DNA of 64,000 bases, taken from positions 5,033,001 through 5,097,000 of the forward strand of contig NC_086352.1 of NCBI RefSeq assembly GCF_036324505.1, given 5' to 3'. This stretch comes from Eleginops maclovinus. Taxonomy: Eukaryota > Chordata > Actinopteri > Perciformes > Eleginopidae. Positions 1 to 18,240 of the stretch are shown piece by piece. The notes below the pieces were generated by a model. It made no database searches, was not told the DNA's origin, and saw nothing but the letters and a program-made list of their open reading frames with translations. Position 1 is the first letter of the stretch. Each line of letters starts with the position of its first letter. A program made the translations under genes and the position numbers.

Positions 1-273
1 TGATTGATTGGTTGATTGATTGGTTGGTTGATTGATTGGTTGGTTGACTGGTTGATTGACTGGTTGATTGACTGGTTGATTGGTTGATTGATTGATTGGT
101 TGGTTGACTGGTTAATTGACTGGTTGATAGATTGGTTAATTGATTGATTGGTTGGTTGACTGGTTAATTGACTGGTTGATTGATTGGTTGATTGATTGAC
201 TGGTTGGTTGACTGGTTGATTGACTGGTTGATTGATTGGTTGATTGATTGGTTGATTGATTGGTTGGTTGATT
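1..273. repeat. TTGATTGATTGG-type minisatellite
   Basis: The first 273 bases are built from alternating ttga, ttgg and ttgact blocks (gattgattggttggttgac and variants). No gene is visible. Open frames here ([13 protein letters not shown] peptides) are by-products of the repeat. The array may extend left of the window. Confidence 0.9.
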
Positions 274-1044
274 TACACTCCCTGTAGGTTCTGTTTTATC
301 AACGAACACAAAACACTCAACAAACATGACGTTCTTTCCATTTTTATTTATTTTCGTAAACAAAGAGCAACAGGCTTTAAGCTGCTATATACCAGCGCTT
401 GTAAAAAAGTCCACATTTCATTTCAGTTTCTAAAAGCTTATGTGAGTTTGCAGTGTAAAGTCTGATCTGTGCTGATTATTCTGCAGCATGCATTATCAAA
501 CAGGCCAATGAGGACCTTCTGACTGATCTGTGGGATTAACACTGTATGTTCATCATTGGCAAAATCAGAGAGACTCCTGAAGAAATCTTATTAAAGTTCA
601 TTTCATGCAATCATTGTCCTGATCTTTGATTCAGTGGTCTTTGGTCTAAAAGATGTGTTTGCTGCAGCTTTGTGGAGCAGCTATAGATCTTTGTCAGTGT
701 TTAAAGAACATCTGTCTGTCCTTCAGATAAAGAGAACTGCTGTCAGTGTGAGCGACTCCCTTCTCCTTTTTTTTTAAGGGGTTCTTGCTGCCTTATCCCC
801 CTGAAACAGAAGGAGAAGAGCAGCTGAGTTAGAGTCCGCCTCAGCACCGACAGCAACCCTGCCAGGTTAATGCCCAGCTGGTAAAAAAACCACCAAGAGA
901 TCAATTAGTAACTAACCAATCAACTAACCAATTAACCAATGAATCAATCAATCAATCAATGAACGTGGCGGTGCAAACTGTTGCTGTATCAATGTTCAGC
1001 GTAAGAGTTGAATATAGTCTCAGCTGTGGAGAGGGTCTACTTAC
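274..1044. other. Non-coding stretch, probably a cngb1 intron
   Basis: This lies downstream of the last cngb1 exon I can place, at 1045-1072 on the minus strand. It contains a short aatc run near 940-960. A minus-strand stretch at 750-870 has two acceptor-like AGs, but its frames gave no recognisable cngb1 continuation. Nothing else is supported. Confidence 0.5.
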
Positions 1045-6212
<5,168 letters not shown>

Positions 6213-6213
6213 C

Positions 6214-8043
6214 CTGCAGAACAAACACACCATCAGAGGAAAACTGAGGTATATGGGGTGGTGCAGGGATGTCGTATTTCCTTGTAGGTCCCTGAAGGCA
6301 GCATCTCACTGGATCTGTCAGATGGATTTTGGATTATTGCAGGAAATAATCTCTGTGTCAAATAAAGGTTTATGATATTTACAGATTTAGTTCAGAAGGA
6401 TACTCTCCACATATGTACACCACTTTACGGTTTCTGAAGTAAAAAGCTAACGTAAAGGGAATGGGGTTACACTTGGGTTTAAGGACTCATTCCTGCACCA
6501 CCTACAACCTCTGGGCTAATCTGTATCTGTATCGAAGGTTGCTCTTAATTTATCTCATCGTTTCTCTTTTAAAACAAACTCAGATAAAGGCTGACTTTGA
6601 CCCTCTTGACTCCTTTTCCCCTCGCATTTATAAATGAATACTGCCAATGACACCGTTATCTCACCACAAGATGCTTTAGCCACTTTTACATCAATTAAAA
6701 CAAAAAGCCCGGACACAAGTGTGCATGTTAATTACGACTGCACCAGTCCCAAACCACCAAGAGTTCTAGGAAACTCTCTCTCTATTGGCTCAGTGTTTAG
6801 ATCAGTTCTGGCTCAGTGTCAGCTTAGTTAGCGCTGACTGACCATGACCCTAATCCTCCACAGGAGGTCGGCCGCAGAAGCTGCGTCACTGTGCTGACAA
6901 ACGCATTTAAACTGGAGTCCAGTCACTTGCACTTTCCAGTTAGCTCTTTAGCCATTTAGCTAGCCTGTTGTCATCAGCCAGGGTTACGTTCAGCGAAATA
7001 TTCATTTGAAACGACTTGGATTTATAGACCCTAATATCAGATTAGCATCGGTATCTTTTACAACACTTTCTTTGGACCCTGCAGCGGGTCAGGAAAAACT
7101 CCCAAAACAAACAGAAGGAAGTTGCTTCCCTGCAACAAAACATCTCAAACAGATCACTTTAAAACCTGTTTGTCACTTTCCCTTCGACCAGTGTTCAGTT
7201 AGTTAGCTTTCCAGTTGGCTCGTGAGTCATTTAGCTATTTTCTAAATCAGCCAGAACATATTTGAGCTATTTAGTCAGCTAGCTAGATGCTAAGTCAACC
7301 ATTCAATCATTGTGTTAGCTTCACAGGTCGCTCTTGAACCATTTACTCAGGTGCTACTTTGACCAGTAAGTTAGCTCTTCATCTTTCAAGTTAGCTATTC
7401 AGTTAGTAAGCTAGATTCTAAGTTGACCAGTAAGTTGGTTAGTAAGCTTCACATGTAGCTCGTTAGATATTTGGCTTGTTGCTAAATTGACCAGGAACAT
7501 TTCTATTAGCTCTAAATCAGTTCTAAATCAGGCCGTTGGATTGGTCGATCAAAATCTAATCTGATTATTTATATTGATCAGTATCTCTGCTTTTTACGAT
7601 GTGATGCCAGAGCTTAGCCCTGCACTTCGTACAGGCTCAGCAGCTGTTCATCAGGGCTTGAATTTCTTCGTTAAGGATAACTGTGCATTGATTTTGAAGT
7701 ATTGCCTTCGATAAAAAACCATAATCATGAAAACAGAAATCACAACTCAAGTTACAAAGGAGGTTTACTTTCAGGAGGGGCCTAAATAAAGATGGTCATG
7801 CAGCTGGTTAACTCATTTGATGGTTAATTATCATCCACTCAAAATAGACATGTTGGCTAGTTTATTAACCAGGTAACGTGCTACAAAATCAGCAGCAGTG
7901 AGTAAATAATATCGTGGACGAGCAAAAATAAATCTGCCTCTAAAATCATTTGAGAAAAGTAGGTCACTTCATTAGATCCAATTACTGATGCATTACATTC
8001 AAACCAAGTGAAGAACAATAATAAAGAGGAGCTGAAACAAAAG

Positions 8044-8131
<88 letters not shown>

Positions 8132-8518
8132 ACAGACTGCTAGACAATCAGATGTGAGCATGGCAGAATATTAGCTATATTAGAGAGGTGTGTATCCCAG
8201 TGTCAGGGAACAGAACATATGAAAAATGTTCTGTAAAAAACAAACTATTAGAAGTCAAATGAAATGAAAACTAGAGCATGTACAGAAGTAACACACACTG
8301 CAAATCAGCTGTATTTGTCTGTTAGCACGTTAGCTCGTTAGCAAATGTTGTTTACTTGCCACAAACTGCACACTCAGATAATCTGAACTGAGCCTCGATG
8401 CTCTGCAGCACTTCCCCACCTGTGAGGTAATAATTGGGGCTGTTTTGTGAAGGTGGATGGGGTCTATGTTAGGGTGTTTTGTGGAGCCGGGGTGGGGTCT
8501 GTGTGCTGGTGGTCCTAC
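6214..8518. other. Presumed first intron of cngb1; no gene seen
   Basis: This stretch separates the ATG exon from the candidate 5'UTR exon. About 6930-7510 is a degenerate repeat rich in gttagct/agttgaccagtaagtt phrases. A (TG)n array lies at 8046-8128. No exon with splice signals and family resemblance was found. Confidence 0.5.
8046..8128. repeat. (TG)n microsatellite
   Basis: 83 bases of uninterrupted TG. Confidence 0.95.
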
Positions 8519-8572
8519 CTGAGTAGTTAGCGAGGGTCCGGCAGCGTCCCAGAGAAGAAGAACCGTGAAGCC
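8519..8572 (-). other. Candidate cngb1 5'UTR exon
   Basis: On the minus strand a short segment lies between acceptor-like atccctgcag and donor-like CTCAG|gtagga. The ATG exon has a splice acceptor one base before the ATG, so an upstream noncoding exon is expected. Two TAATCC motifs (plus-strand ggatta at 8595-8600 and 8615-8620), the OTX/CRX core, lie within 50 bases upstream, which would suit a photoreceptor gene. Assignment is inference from position; the acceptor-like AG may be chance if transcription starts here. Confidence 0.3.
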
Positions 8573-8669
8573 CTGCAGGGATCTGAGCGCTGCGGGATTA
8601 CAGAGGAACTAACAGGATTAGTGAGGACGTAAAGGACAGAGGGGGACACACAGATTACCCTGCAAAATC

Positions 8670-8786
<117 letters not shown>

Positions 8787-8789
8787 GGT

Positions 8790-9960
8790 CCAACGCAGTA
8801 AGAAAATAACATTAAGCAAAGAGAGGAATTCGACCTTCAGATATTTTGCGGCCTCTTCCAGACTGACAGTTTAATCCGTTTTATATTTCGTCTCTTTTTC
8901 AGATCGAGATGATTGCTGGACTTTGTTTCACATCTACATTCAACATTGCTATTTGAGACAGTACGCCATTCTTTGCACACTTAATGCAAATCTTCCTACC
9001 TTCAAATGTTGTTGTATTTATTTAACTTTTAACTTCTGTTTTATTTTATAATTTCAGATGTTTATATTCTATGTAATTTTTTTATGCAAAGCCTTGTTTT
9101 AATGTTGGAATTAATAAAGTATATCTTATCTTACACTCGCGCTCCTATTGGCTAGCGCTCCAACACGTTGTTAAAGGGGCGGGACATCTCGAAGAAGTTG
9201 ACCAATCACAACGGAGCCAACCCGATAACCGGTCAGAGCAGACTGGGTTCTGGCTTCAGACAGAAGCTTTAAGCCACCATAAATCATTTCAAAATGAAAA
9301 ATCTGACAAAAGGTTTTTCTCTGGTTGTGTCTTCAGGCTTTAGGTTCCTTGTGCGCAGACTCAGAAGTTAGCGTCACAAGGGTTTCCTCCCAAAAAGCCA
9401 GTGGTATTTTCCATTTCATGGTTATTATAGTTTATTCTTTTAGATTGTTTAAGTAAAACGCGAAGGTAAGTTTGTAAAAGGAAATGCAGAACGGGCACCA
9501 CCACTAAGATAAAGGCGGCTAATGTTTGGTGTGACGGCGTCTCATATACACACTCATTAAAGTGCCGGTTTTGGGACTCATCCCGGCACAACTCCATCAT
9601 GTCACAGTATCTTAACAATATTTTCAGTGTTTTACCATCATGACCTCGGCTCAGGGTCACACAGATTTGTTTCTGCTCATGCTGCAGCGTCTGCAGGCTG
9701 AAGCTGTTAACGAGCAGATGATCCGCTAACGAGGTTAATCAGTGTCAGCTAAACGAGGATGAGCTGCAGAAACCTGGCCGGGTCAAAGACAGGTGTGATG
9801 CATCATGAGAACAAACTCCTAGTACGGTGGCCGACAGGTGCAAACGCTTTCTTTAGCAGAAACACTCTGCAGCTTCAGAGAAGAAGCAGATACAGAAACA
9901 CAAATCAGAACTCATGCAGAAACCAAACGCTGCAAGAAGCTCCAACACAACGGAGACCAG
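8790..9960. repeat. Tandem segment, copy A (intact-looking), with LINE-like tail
   Basis: This matches 10190-11290 in direct order along nearly its whole length. It includes a retroelement-like tail (aattaataaagtatatcttat, AATAAA near 9113) and then a segment with CCAAT boxes (ctattggct, gaccaatcac) around a GC box (aaggggcgggac) at about 9147-9210, which could be a promoter. No reading frame is recognisable. Confidence 0.7.
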
Positions 9961-10189
9961 GGGACACTGAGAGCGCACACAGAGCCAGGGACAAAAAGAG
10001 AACTAACAGGTATGAGGACTAAAGAGAGAGGACACACAGTCCTGCAAAACCAACGGACACAAGAAACACACACACGGAGACCAGGGGCACACTAACACAG
10101 ACCACACACACAACCAACACAACAGAACACACACAGCAGACCAGACACACAACAAGACGCACACCGTGTCAACCAGTAGGGACAAAAAT

Positions 10190-11290
10190 TAGAGCCAAGA
10201 GCTGGAATCGACCTAAAGAGAGACGGCCACTTCCGGGACTGACAGTTTAATTCCGTTTTATATTCGTCTCTTTTCAGATCGAGATGATGCTGGATTGTTT
10301 CACATAATCAACATTGTTTTGAGACGTAGCATCTCACACTTAATCAAATCTTGCACCTTCAAATGTGTGATTATTTAACTTTTACACTCTGTTTATTCAT
10401 AATTTCAGATGTTATATCTATGTAATTTTTAGCAAAGCCTGTTTTAATGAGGATATAAAGCTATATTATCTTACATCGCGCTCATTGGCAGCGCTAAAGT
10501 TGTAAAGGAGGGACATCTCGAAGAAGTATACAATAACAAGGAGCAAACCGATAACCGTAGGCAGATGGTGAATTCAGACAGAAGCTTTAACCACCATAAA
10601 CATTTCAAAATGAAAATCCGACAAAAGTTTTCTCCGGTTGTTTCTTAGGCTTTAGCCTTGGCAAGATCAGAATTACGTCACATCTAAAAAGCCTAGGATT
10701 TCATTCCCATGGTATTATAGTTTACTTTTAGATGTTAAGTAGAAGCGAAGTAGTTGAAAAGGTGCAGGGGCACCAACTAAGAAGGCGGCTAACGTTGGTG
10801 TGACGCTCTCATATGGCAACACTCTGTAAGTGCTTTGACAGCACCACTCCATCTGTCACAGTTCTTAACGTATTTGAGGGTTTTAACTCATACCAGGCTC
10901 AGGTAAGATTGCTGCCAGCTCAGCTCTGCAGGTGAACTGTAAGAGCAGAGATCCCTAACGAGTTAACAGTGTCCAGCCTAAAGAGGATGAGCTGCAGAAA
11001 CCTGGCCGGTAAGACCAGGGGGTGATGCCATCATGAGAAAAACTCCTAGTAACGGTGGGACCTGCAAACGCTTTCTTACAACACTCTGCACTTCAAGAAG
11101 CAGTCAGAAATACTCTGCAGCTTTCAAAGAAGCAGATACAGACACAATCAACTCCTGCACGAAACATCGCAGCGCTTTAACAATGCAGCATCTAGAGAAT
11201 TGAAGGAAATGTTTACTAAAAGCGCAGAACCAACCTGCAAGTAACTCCAACACAACGAGACCGTCATAAAGGGACTCACCAGCATGAGCC
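10190..11290. repeat. Tandem segment, copy B (riddled with small deletions)
   Basis: This is the same sequence as copy A in the same order, but with scattered 1-4 base losses (gatgattgctgg becomes gatgatgctgg; cgtctctttttcag becomes cgtctcttttcag). One roughly 230-base stretch of copy A is about 200 bases here. The error style suggests unpolished long-read consensus rather than normal divergence. Confidence 0.75.
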
Positions 11291-11299
11291 GGCCAGAAA

Positions 11300-11900
11300 C
11301 TGAAAACAGCTGGAGTGGGCACACGACAGATACCTAGCGGAGAACAGGGACACTAAAGGAGACGCACACAGCGAGACCACACTAAAGAGAGAGCACACAG
11401 TTTGGAGACCAGGGACACTAAAGAGAGATCCACCACTGAACCGCACATGACCTAAGGAGATGCCACAGTCTGAGAACAACATGAAACCCTACACTAGAGG
11501 GCACTAGAGAGACGCACAGCAGCCTGAGACCTTAATGGGACCTAAAGGAGGCGCACACACTGGAGTTGAACACTAGACGAGCACAAGGGGAACAGGGCAT
11601 TCAAAAGAAGTTTCCTCCTGGAGACCAGGGACAAAAGAGATGACGCAACAGCTGAGCCGAGTGGACACCTAAAGAGAGCCGCACAAGCAGGGGTCCAGGG
11701 ACACTAAGAGGAGTGACACAACAGCTTGAGACTAACACTAAGAGAGAGCCACTACTGAGACTAGGGGACTAGAGAGAGCCACAGCTGGGGGACACTAAAG
11801 AGAGACGCACACAGCTGGAGACCAGGGGACACTAAAGAGAGACGCACACAGCTGGGGGACACTAAAGAGAGACGCACACAGCTGGGGGACACTAACAGCA
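11300..11900. repeat. Minisatellite with noisy left half
   Basis: The unit is close to gacgcacacagctgg + agaccaggggacactaaag + aga. At 11760-11890 the units are clean. To the left they are increasingly broken by indels. Related broken units also occur at about 9950-10190. Confidence 0.75.
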
Positions 11901-12437
11901 TATCAGTAAATATGGTTGTTTAGGATCTGACAGAATACATTTCTTTAACAATTGTATTCACGATGAAGAACCTCAGGTATCATCTTATTTCAGACCTGGT
12001 GCCTACATTACCCACAATGCAACATGACACCCAATAGCTGGATCACAGGTTGTGATGAATTGGGTTTCTCAGTTACCTTCTCTATGGATTGTAAGAGTAT
12101 TTGTTTCTCCGACAGAAAGTCCAGCCCCTCTGTGAATCCTCCATCCCTCCATAAAGGTTTTAGTTACGGTTGATTTCGGGTTCAAACGTCTTTATTCTCT
12201 GCTGCTCTGAAGTTACTGTATCAGGAGTTAAAGTGTGTCTCACTTCATGCAGACTGAGGTAAGATGAGCTCGCGCTGCTCCCCTGTGGAGAGACCGGGTT
12301 ACTGCAGAGTTAGCCATCAGGTTTAAAATCAGACCTCTGCAGGAAGACTTGGTTACAGCTCCTGTCCTCCAATCTAAGTGTCAAACTACGATATCTCCCA
12401 CAGCATGTTTATTCAAAGTCCTTATAATGATCTAGAG

Positions 12438-12560
12438 CAGGGGCGTCCAAACTGCTTTCACTGAGGGAAAGACTTACGAGGGTCTGGGCCCCTCACTAGA
12501 GGAGAGGTGTATCGCCCCTTAAGTTCAGTTTTAAGTCAGCAAAATAAGTCCGATGTAGGT
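12438..12560 (+). mobile_element. Possible hAT-type non-autonomous element end
   Basis: The stretch begins caggggcgtccaaactgc, resembling the cagggg(t/c)gtccaaact ends of many vertebrate hAT MITEs. No matching far end or target duplication was identified. Confidence 0.35.
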
Positions 12561-12679
12561 AATATGCTTGATGCCTGAGTGTGTTCACACCATACAGTTC
12601 ATAGTGTTCACTTACATTATGACATCACTTACACTTCACTAACCCTCTACGGATTACAACACTGCATGCTGCTGAGTTT

Positions 12680-12790
<111 letters not shown>

Positions 12791-13840
12791 CACACTTTGG
12801 TGATGTTCATACATTACACGCTGCAGGGGGGATGGAACCAGTGAGCCAAAGAGTGGCACATTAACCCACTGAGCCACAGCCTCCCTGACACTATTACTAA
12901 TATTGCTGTTGCTTGCATATTTAACTCTTTCGTACCTGCTGAACAACACACACAGTACCAACATCTGTCAAAAATCCTTCAGATCACTTCCTGTATCTCC
13001 TGTCTTGTGTCCGCCTGTTCTCTATACCAGAATAACATGAGCCTCTCGCTGCTCAGTCCCGCCCCCACTTCCTGTCTCTAAAGGAATGACATCACAACCA
13101 AACCTCTCTTTTCACTGGAAGTCTTTCCACATATTTATTGGGCTGTGTTATATCTCTGATGAAACACAGCTTTGAGTCCAGGTCACATTCCTCTGGAGTA
13201 CTCCACTGTATCCTCATCCATCAGAGAGACTGTGTGAGCAGGAGTTACTGAAGGATTTCAGCTCTGTACGGTCAGAGTGATGAGAACAATCTGAATTCCC
13301 TTCATGTTTCCTATCTCCGAACTGTAGAAAGAGTCTGTGTATGTTTAATAAAGAGCATTATCACCGAACACCAGAGGGTCTCTCTTGAGATCCAGTGGTT
13401 TCTCCCTAGATTTGGAGCCAAAACGTTATCAGGAATATAATACATGAGCTCCATCCTCCGTCTTATTCCACCAAGCAGAGAAACAAACTACCCAACGCGA
13501 GTTATTCAGCGTGCAGAACATCCCTTCTTTGAGCTCACTGAATTTCAACTCCTGCTTTGCCTCTGTTCTATCGGGAGTCCGTTGTCATGTTGTTGTCGTT
13601 GGAGGTTCAAAAATAAAAGCACAAAAAACAATGGAGCTTTCCGCTCTGCATTAACTGCAGGAGTTTCCTCTGTGAGGGGAAGAGATGTGAGTTACGTAAC
13701 GGAGGAAAGAATGCAGAGTCCAGCTGATCTCAGAGGATCATAAAACTGCAGGGTCTGTTTCTGCGGAGGCCGACTGACGCGCTGCAGCTTCATCTAAAGC
13801 TCTGTAACTGTAGGAGAAACATCATGCTTTAGGGTATTTA

Positions 13841-13995
13841 AAGGTGCCCTATCATCCTCTTCTTCATCAATATATTCCAGAGCCTGTCTCTGATTGGCTG
13901 AAACACAGATCATTGTCCCATAACCCCCTCTGTTTCAGCCCTGTTCCTTAAGTGCTGATTCTGTGTCTGTAGCTTTAAATGCTAATGAGCTGCTG
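13841..13995. repeat. Dispersed repeat, copy 1
   Basis: Shares ctctgtttcagccctg, agtgctgattctgtg and tagctttaaat with 27565-27625 in the same orientation. Probably a SINE or MITE fragment; unclassified. Confidence 0.55.
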
Positions 13996-15434
13996 CTGGC
14001 CACGACCCTCTGAGAGCTGATTGGTTTACAAAAACACAACGGTGCTCTGGAAGGAGACTCAGGTGATCAGGTGGGGGGGTACCTTGGTTTGTTAGTGGCT
14101 AATGGTTGCACCTTCAGATATTAGCATGCTACACGTACACACGTTAGCTTTATTAGCCTAGCACGGTGGGGCAGATACCACACCTGTCGTAAAGGTTACT
14201 TCCTGCAGTGATTCACCTGCACCCTCACCTGGGCTGGGTTGGGGTTGTCCTCTAACATAATGACTTTGTTCAGATCCATAAAACACCACCCTACCCCACC
14301 ACACCCTCTTTATCTCTCTCTGTCTGGATAAATATTAGCAGAGTGAGTACCCAGGTCCACCATCAACGCCCTCTCTACCTTTTCTAACTCTCTAACAGCC
14401 GGCTGTACAACCCTGGACTCTGAGCTCCAAAGGGGTTCTACAAAAGGGACGGAAGAATTCCTTTATTAGTCCCAAATAACAGAGGCATTCCGATTCAGAG
14501 ACAAAACCACCTGTTTGGTGTAGGAAAAGGTCCCTCTCACGTCCAGAGCCTCGGATACCTCTGCTAATGTCCCACCTGAGGCCTTCCTGCAGAACACTGT
14601 TAGGGCGTGTCCTGAGGAATGCACCGGCCACATTTCAGGGTTCAATGCACTTAATGTTGGGGATGAGCTGTAACGTGACCTTGATGATGAGGTTGTCTCT
14701 CCAACAACTGAATGTGTGTTTCAGAGGCGTGCAGAGGCTCCGCTGACACTGAATCTAGCTGAGTGTGAATTTGGCAAGGCCACTGTTGCATCTTTATAGG
14801 CAAACAAGTGGGTGGTGGGCAGGAGAGCCCGTTATGGACCAATGAGTGAACATTCAGATGTTTTTTAAACGTGCTTAAACTGAAGTGAAGGCCAGCATAC
14901 CTTTAGCATGCAAAGCTAACGTCCACTTTCCACGCAGCTTGTTCAGAATGTGAATTTGGACCTTTGTTTGCTGAAAATAACAAAACGGTTGATGAAATGA
15001 ATAAGAATGAGCGCTCTGTTATACTTTCTTTATTTGGTGATGAAATCAAAGCCTTGTGTCTTAAGATGATGATATTTGGAGTTTCTGGATCTCTCTCTAT
15101 CTGAATGGTAGCCAACCTACAGCAGCATGAGGAGTTAGAGTCAGTAGGAGAAATAACAAAACACGGTAAAGGTTTCTGACTCTCAAGCCACAATTAAAAG
15201 GGTCAAAGAACCTCGTTGTGCATTGGTTGAGTTGCGCCTCTCCCCTCTCCCAGTAATGAGTTGTTAGCTCTCATTATTAATGTGCTGTTTAAAGGTTTAG
15301 CTGCTTTAATGGACACCCGCCAACCAATCAGAGAGCAGAGATCAGCAGGCGAGGCGATCTGAACCTGAGTGAGGAATTTATGTCCATGAGTAAAAGTTTC
15401 GACCACTGAGTCATACGGGGCACTCAGATAGGGC

Positions 15435-15480
<46 letters not shown>

Positions 15481-15481
<1 letters not shown>

Positions 15482-15579
15482 GAGTCAGCTGCTATTTAAA
15501 CAGTACACACCCTGTACCGTCCCGGATCATAACGGAGCTGCTGCTGCTCGCTGCCTCACTGCTGCTGCTCCTGCTGAAG
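15481..15579 (+). promoter_or_regulatory. Candidate annexin A2 promoter and noncoding exon 1
   Basis: An AP-1-type TGAGTCA (15481-15487), a TATA-like tatttaaa (15493-15500) and a CTG-rich leader end in the donor CTGAAG|gtaagg, exon end 15579. The first coding exon of the annexin begins after a clear acceptor at 18699, so a noncoding first exon is required. This is the best candidate, by inference from spacing and signals. Confidence 0.45.
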
Positions 15580-17472
15580 GTAAGGGAACACAGATCACAT
15601 GCTGAGAGAATCTGCAGCTTTCTTCCACAGGAGATCAAATCCTTCAAACACAGAGCGTGTAGCTGGGAGGGTGGTTCTTTAATCTGCAAGAAATGTCTGT
15701 TGCTAAACTCTGAATTTAGCTGTAATGTTGGGATGTTAGTGTGACATGTTGCTGATGTGCTGACAGCCGGCTGTGGATGGGTGCGGCGGGTAAAGTCCTC
15801 CCTGCAGACCCTCTCTGTCGGCCTGTAATTACCATGGTATCATGTTGGTGTCATAAACCAAGGGGGGGTCACAGAGAGGTGATGCTCATTATCTGCAAGC
15901 AGAGAAAAGTGTTTATGAGACTGTACGGATACAGCAGAAGTGCACGTCTTATTTCCTTACATTAGAAACAACAACCAGACGATTCTGAACCCAAACATCC
16001 ATTCATAAACAGGCAGACAGAAAGACAACTCAAATCTGACTGAAGGCTTTTATTTTGAAGGGGGAAAGATTCATTGAGAAGTATTTTGTGAGCAGCTGAT
16101 ACTAAACATGCTTTTGTACATTTCTGACAGCTGGAGTAACTCTAAACACAGCTGAAGGCTCCCAGGAACTTTCAAAATAAAAGTCTGACAAGTGCTGCTG
16201 GGATTTCACTTGTAAATCCCAGGATCAAAATGTGGATGGGAAGTGATGATGTATAATACCCCTTCTCCCCACCAGACCTCTTGATAAACAACACCTTTAA
16301 TTGCTGCTCTAAATTGTAATGCAACGCCGGCTGTAAAGGAGCCATTGTTAAAGTTATTCTAGTCCGATTGAATGGAAGTCTATGAGAAAATGCTCCTACT
16401 TCTCTCCTAATTTATCACAGGGTTTATGGTCTCCACCTGTAGTTTCCAGGCCTCTCCACACAGCGAGAGGTTCATTTAGTAAATGATGGTCCCATTTGGA
16501 GAAAACATACGATGCATTAGTGTATGCTTTAGGGCGGGCTACATGTTTTTGTGCTTCCTTTATAAAAATCTATGAGGAGAACTAAATGTCCGCTTCGACA
16601 AACATCACTCTTTCTGCATTTCAGTTCATGCTCCTACATCTGTGGCTGAGATTTACTTGCAGGCAGTAATGTGCTTGAATGCAACGCAATGGGACTAACA
16701 TCTTCCACATGTCCCTCACTGGAACACCCCGTAATCATGGCAAAGTGGGTAATGAAGAACAGAACACAGAATGAACAAAAGCAATGGGAATAGACTTTAC
16801 TTCAAAAGAATTATAGATATTATTTGACAGCTCAGGGAAAGAGAGATGGTCATTTAACAGCTGTAGTCACAAAGCAAATATAAACAGTTTAACTTTTTTT
16901 ATCTAGCTGCAGCGTCATGTATTTAAACCTTATTGTTCTTCCAGCTTTGTGCCAACAGTTTAAGATAGTCCCTGCTTTAGCCTAACAGAAGAATACCCAC
17001 TATTTGAATCACATGCAAGACGAAACAGAAGGAAAAGTACCTGAAACATGTTGTTCTCATATTGTATTAACGTGAACCTCTGGACGAATCAATAACATGT
17101 GCAGGCTTTCAGTCTGGCTCATGACTACAATGAACCAATAATGATGACATTTATTTGACGCTCTTTATAATTTCATTAAAGCGTCCAGATACTTTTGGCC
17201 ATGCAGCCTGGAAGGCTCAGCTCAGGGCAGTTAAACCCACCAGCTCTGTGTGATCTGTTATCAGAGAGATGAAGGGGGGGGGGTCCTCTATCATTTCCAA
17301 TAAACGGAGGAATATCTCTGGCTGTGGGAGTGTGTGTATCAGGTGTTGCTAACGAACCGTCGCCAACACTTCCTGTTAGTGTTTAAAAAGAGGTCAAAGG
17401 TCGGGAGGGCTTTCCAGACTCTAGCACTAAATCATTAATCATTTAGTTACGCAACGAGACTTTACATCTAGG

Positions 17473-17474
<2 letters not shown>

Positions 17475-17535
<61 letters not shown>

Positions 17536-17563
17536 GTGTGTGTTGTGTGTGTGTGTGTGTGTT
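17475..17563. repeat. (GT)n microsatellite with TTG interruptions
   Basis: GT array broken twice by gttgtg near 17535-17545. Confidence 0.9.
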
Positions 17564-18076
17564 CCTTATCTGCCCTCCATACTGACACACCCAGTGGAAT
17601 GTCCTGTTCAATAAATAAAGCACACCTATGTGAAGCGTTCAATGGCGGCTGGATTCTGCAGCGCTCGGCGTTCACACACTATTGTTCGCTCGTCCATTTT
17701 TAGAAACCTGAAGAGGAAACCTGAAGTGCTTCCAGCGGGAGGAGATCTGTCCCGAGATTAAAGCTCAACAGACTTTGTGGACTCTCCTTCCTCACAGATT
17801 TATGCAGATTTCCAGTTTGTGCACAAAAGTCTTTTTTTAGTAAAGGTATTTGAATATGAGACGGACGAGGGATGAAGGAAACATCTGTTTACTAAGCATT
17901 AGACATTATAACTCTGATGTTTACTCCTTTATTAACCAATCAGTGCACACAAACTTACAAACACTGATATTGATCTGTCCAACATCAGAAGTGTACATCG
18001 GTAACCGAAAAAATAAAGGATGTCAATGTGTATTCGTTGTCGAATGCATTTGGCATTGAATAGCTGCAACGATTAG

Positions 18077-18077
<1 letters not shown>

Positions 18078-18147
<70 letters not shown>
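18078..18147. repeat. (TCAA)n tetranucleotide repeat
   Basis: About 17 tandem tcaa units. Confidence 0.95.
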
Positions 18148-18148
<1 letters not shown>

Positions 18149-18240
18149 GCTGTTAGCATTAAATCATTCGGCAAATAATTGGAAAGTCAATTTATCTGTT
18201 TGGTCACTTTTCAAACATCTGCAGGTTTCCGCTTCATACA

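Noticed and set aside
750..870. Minus-strand stretch with acceptor-like AGs as the next cngb1 exon
   Set aside because: In the phase required after the exon at 1045 one option hits a stop and the other gives a non-GARP peptide; no good donor follows.
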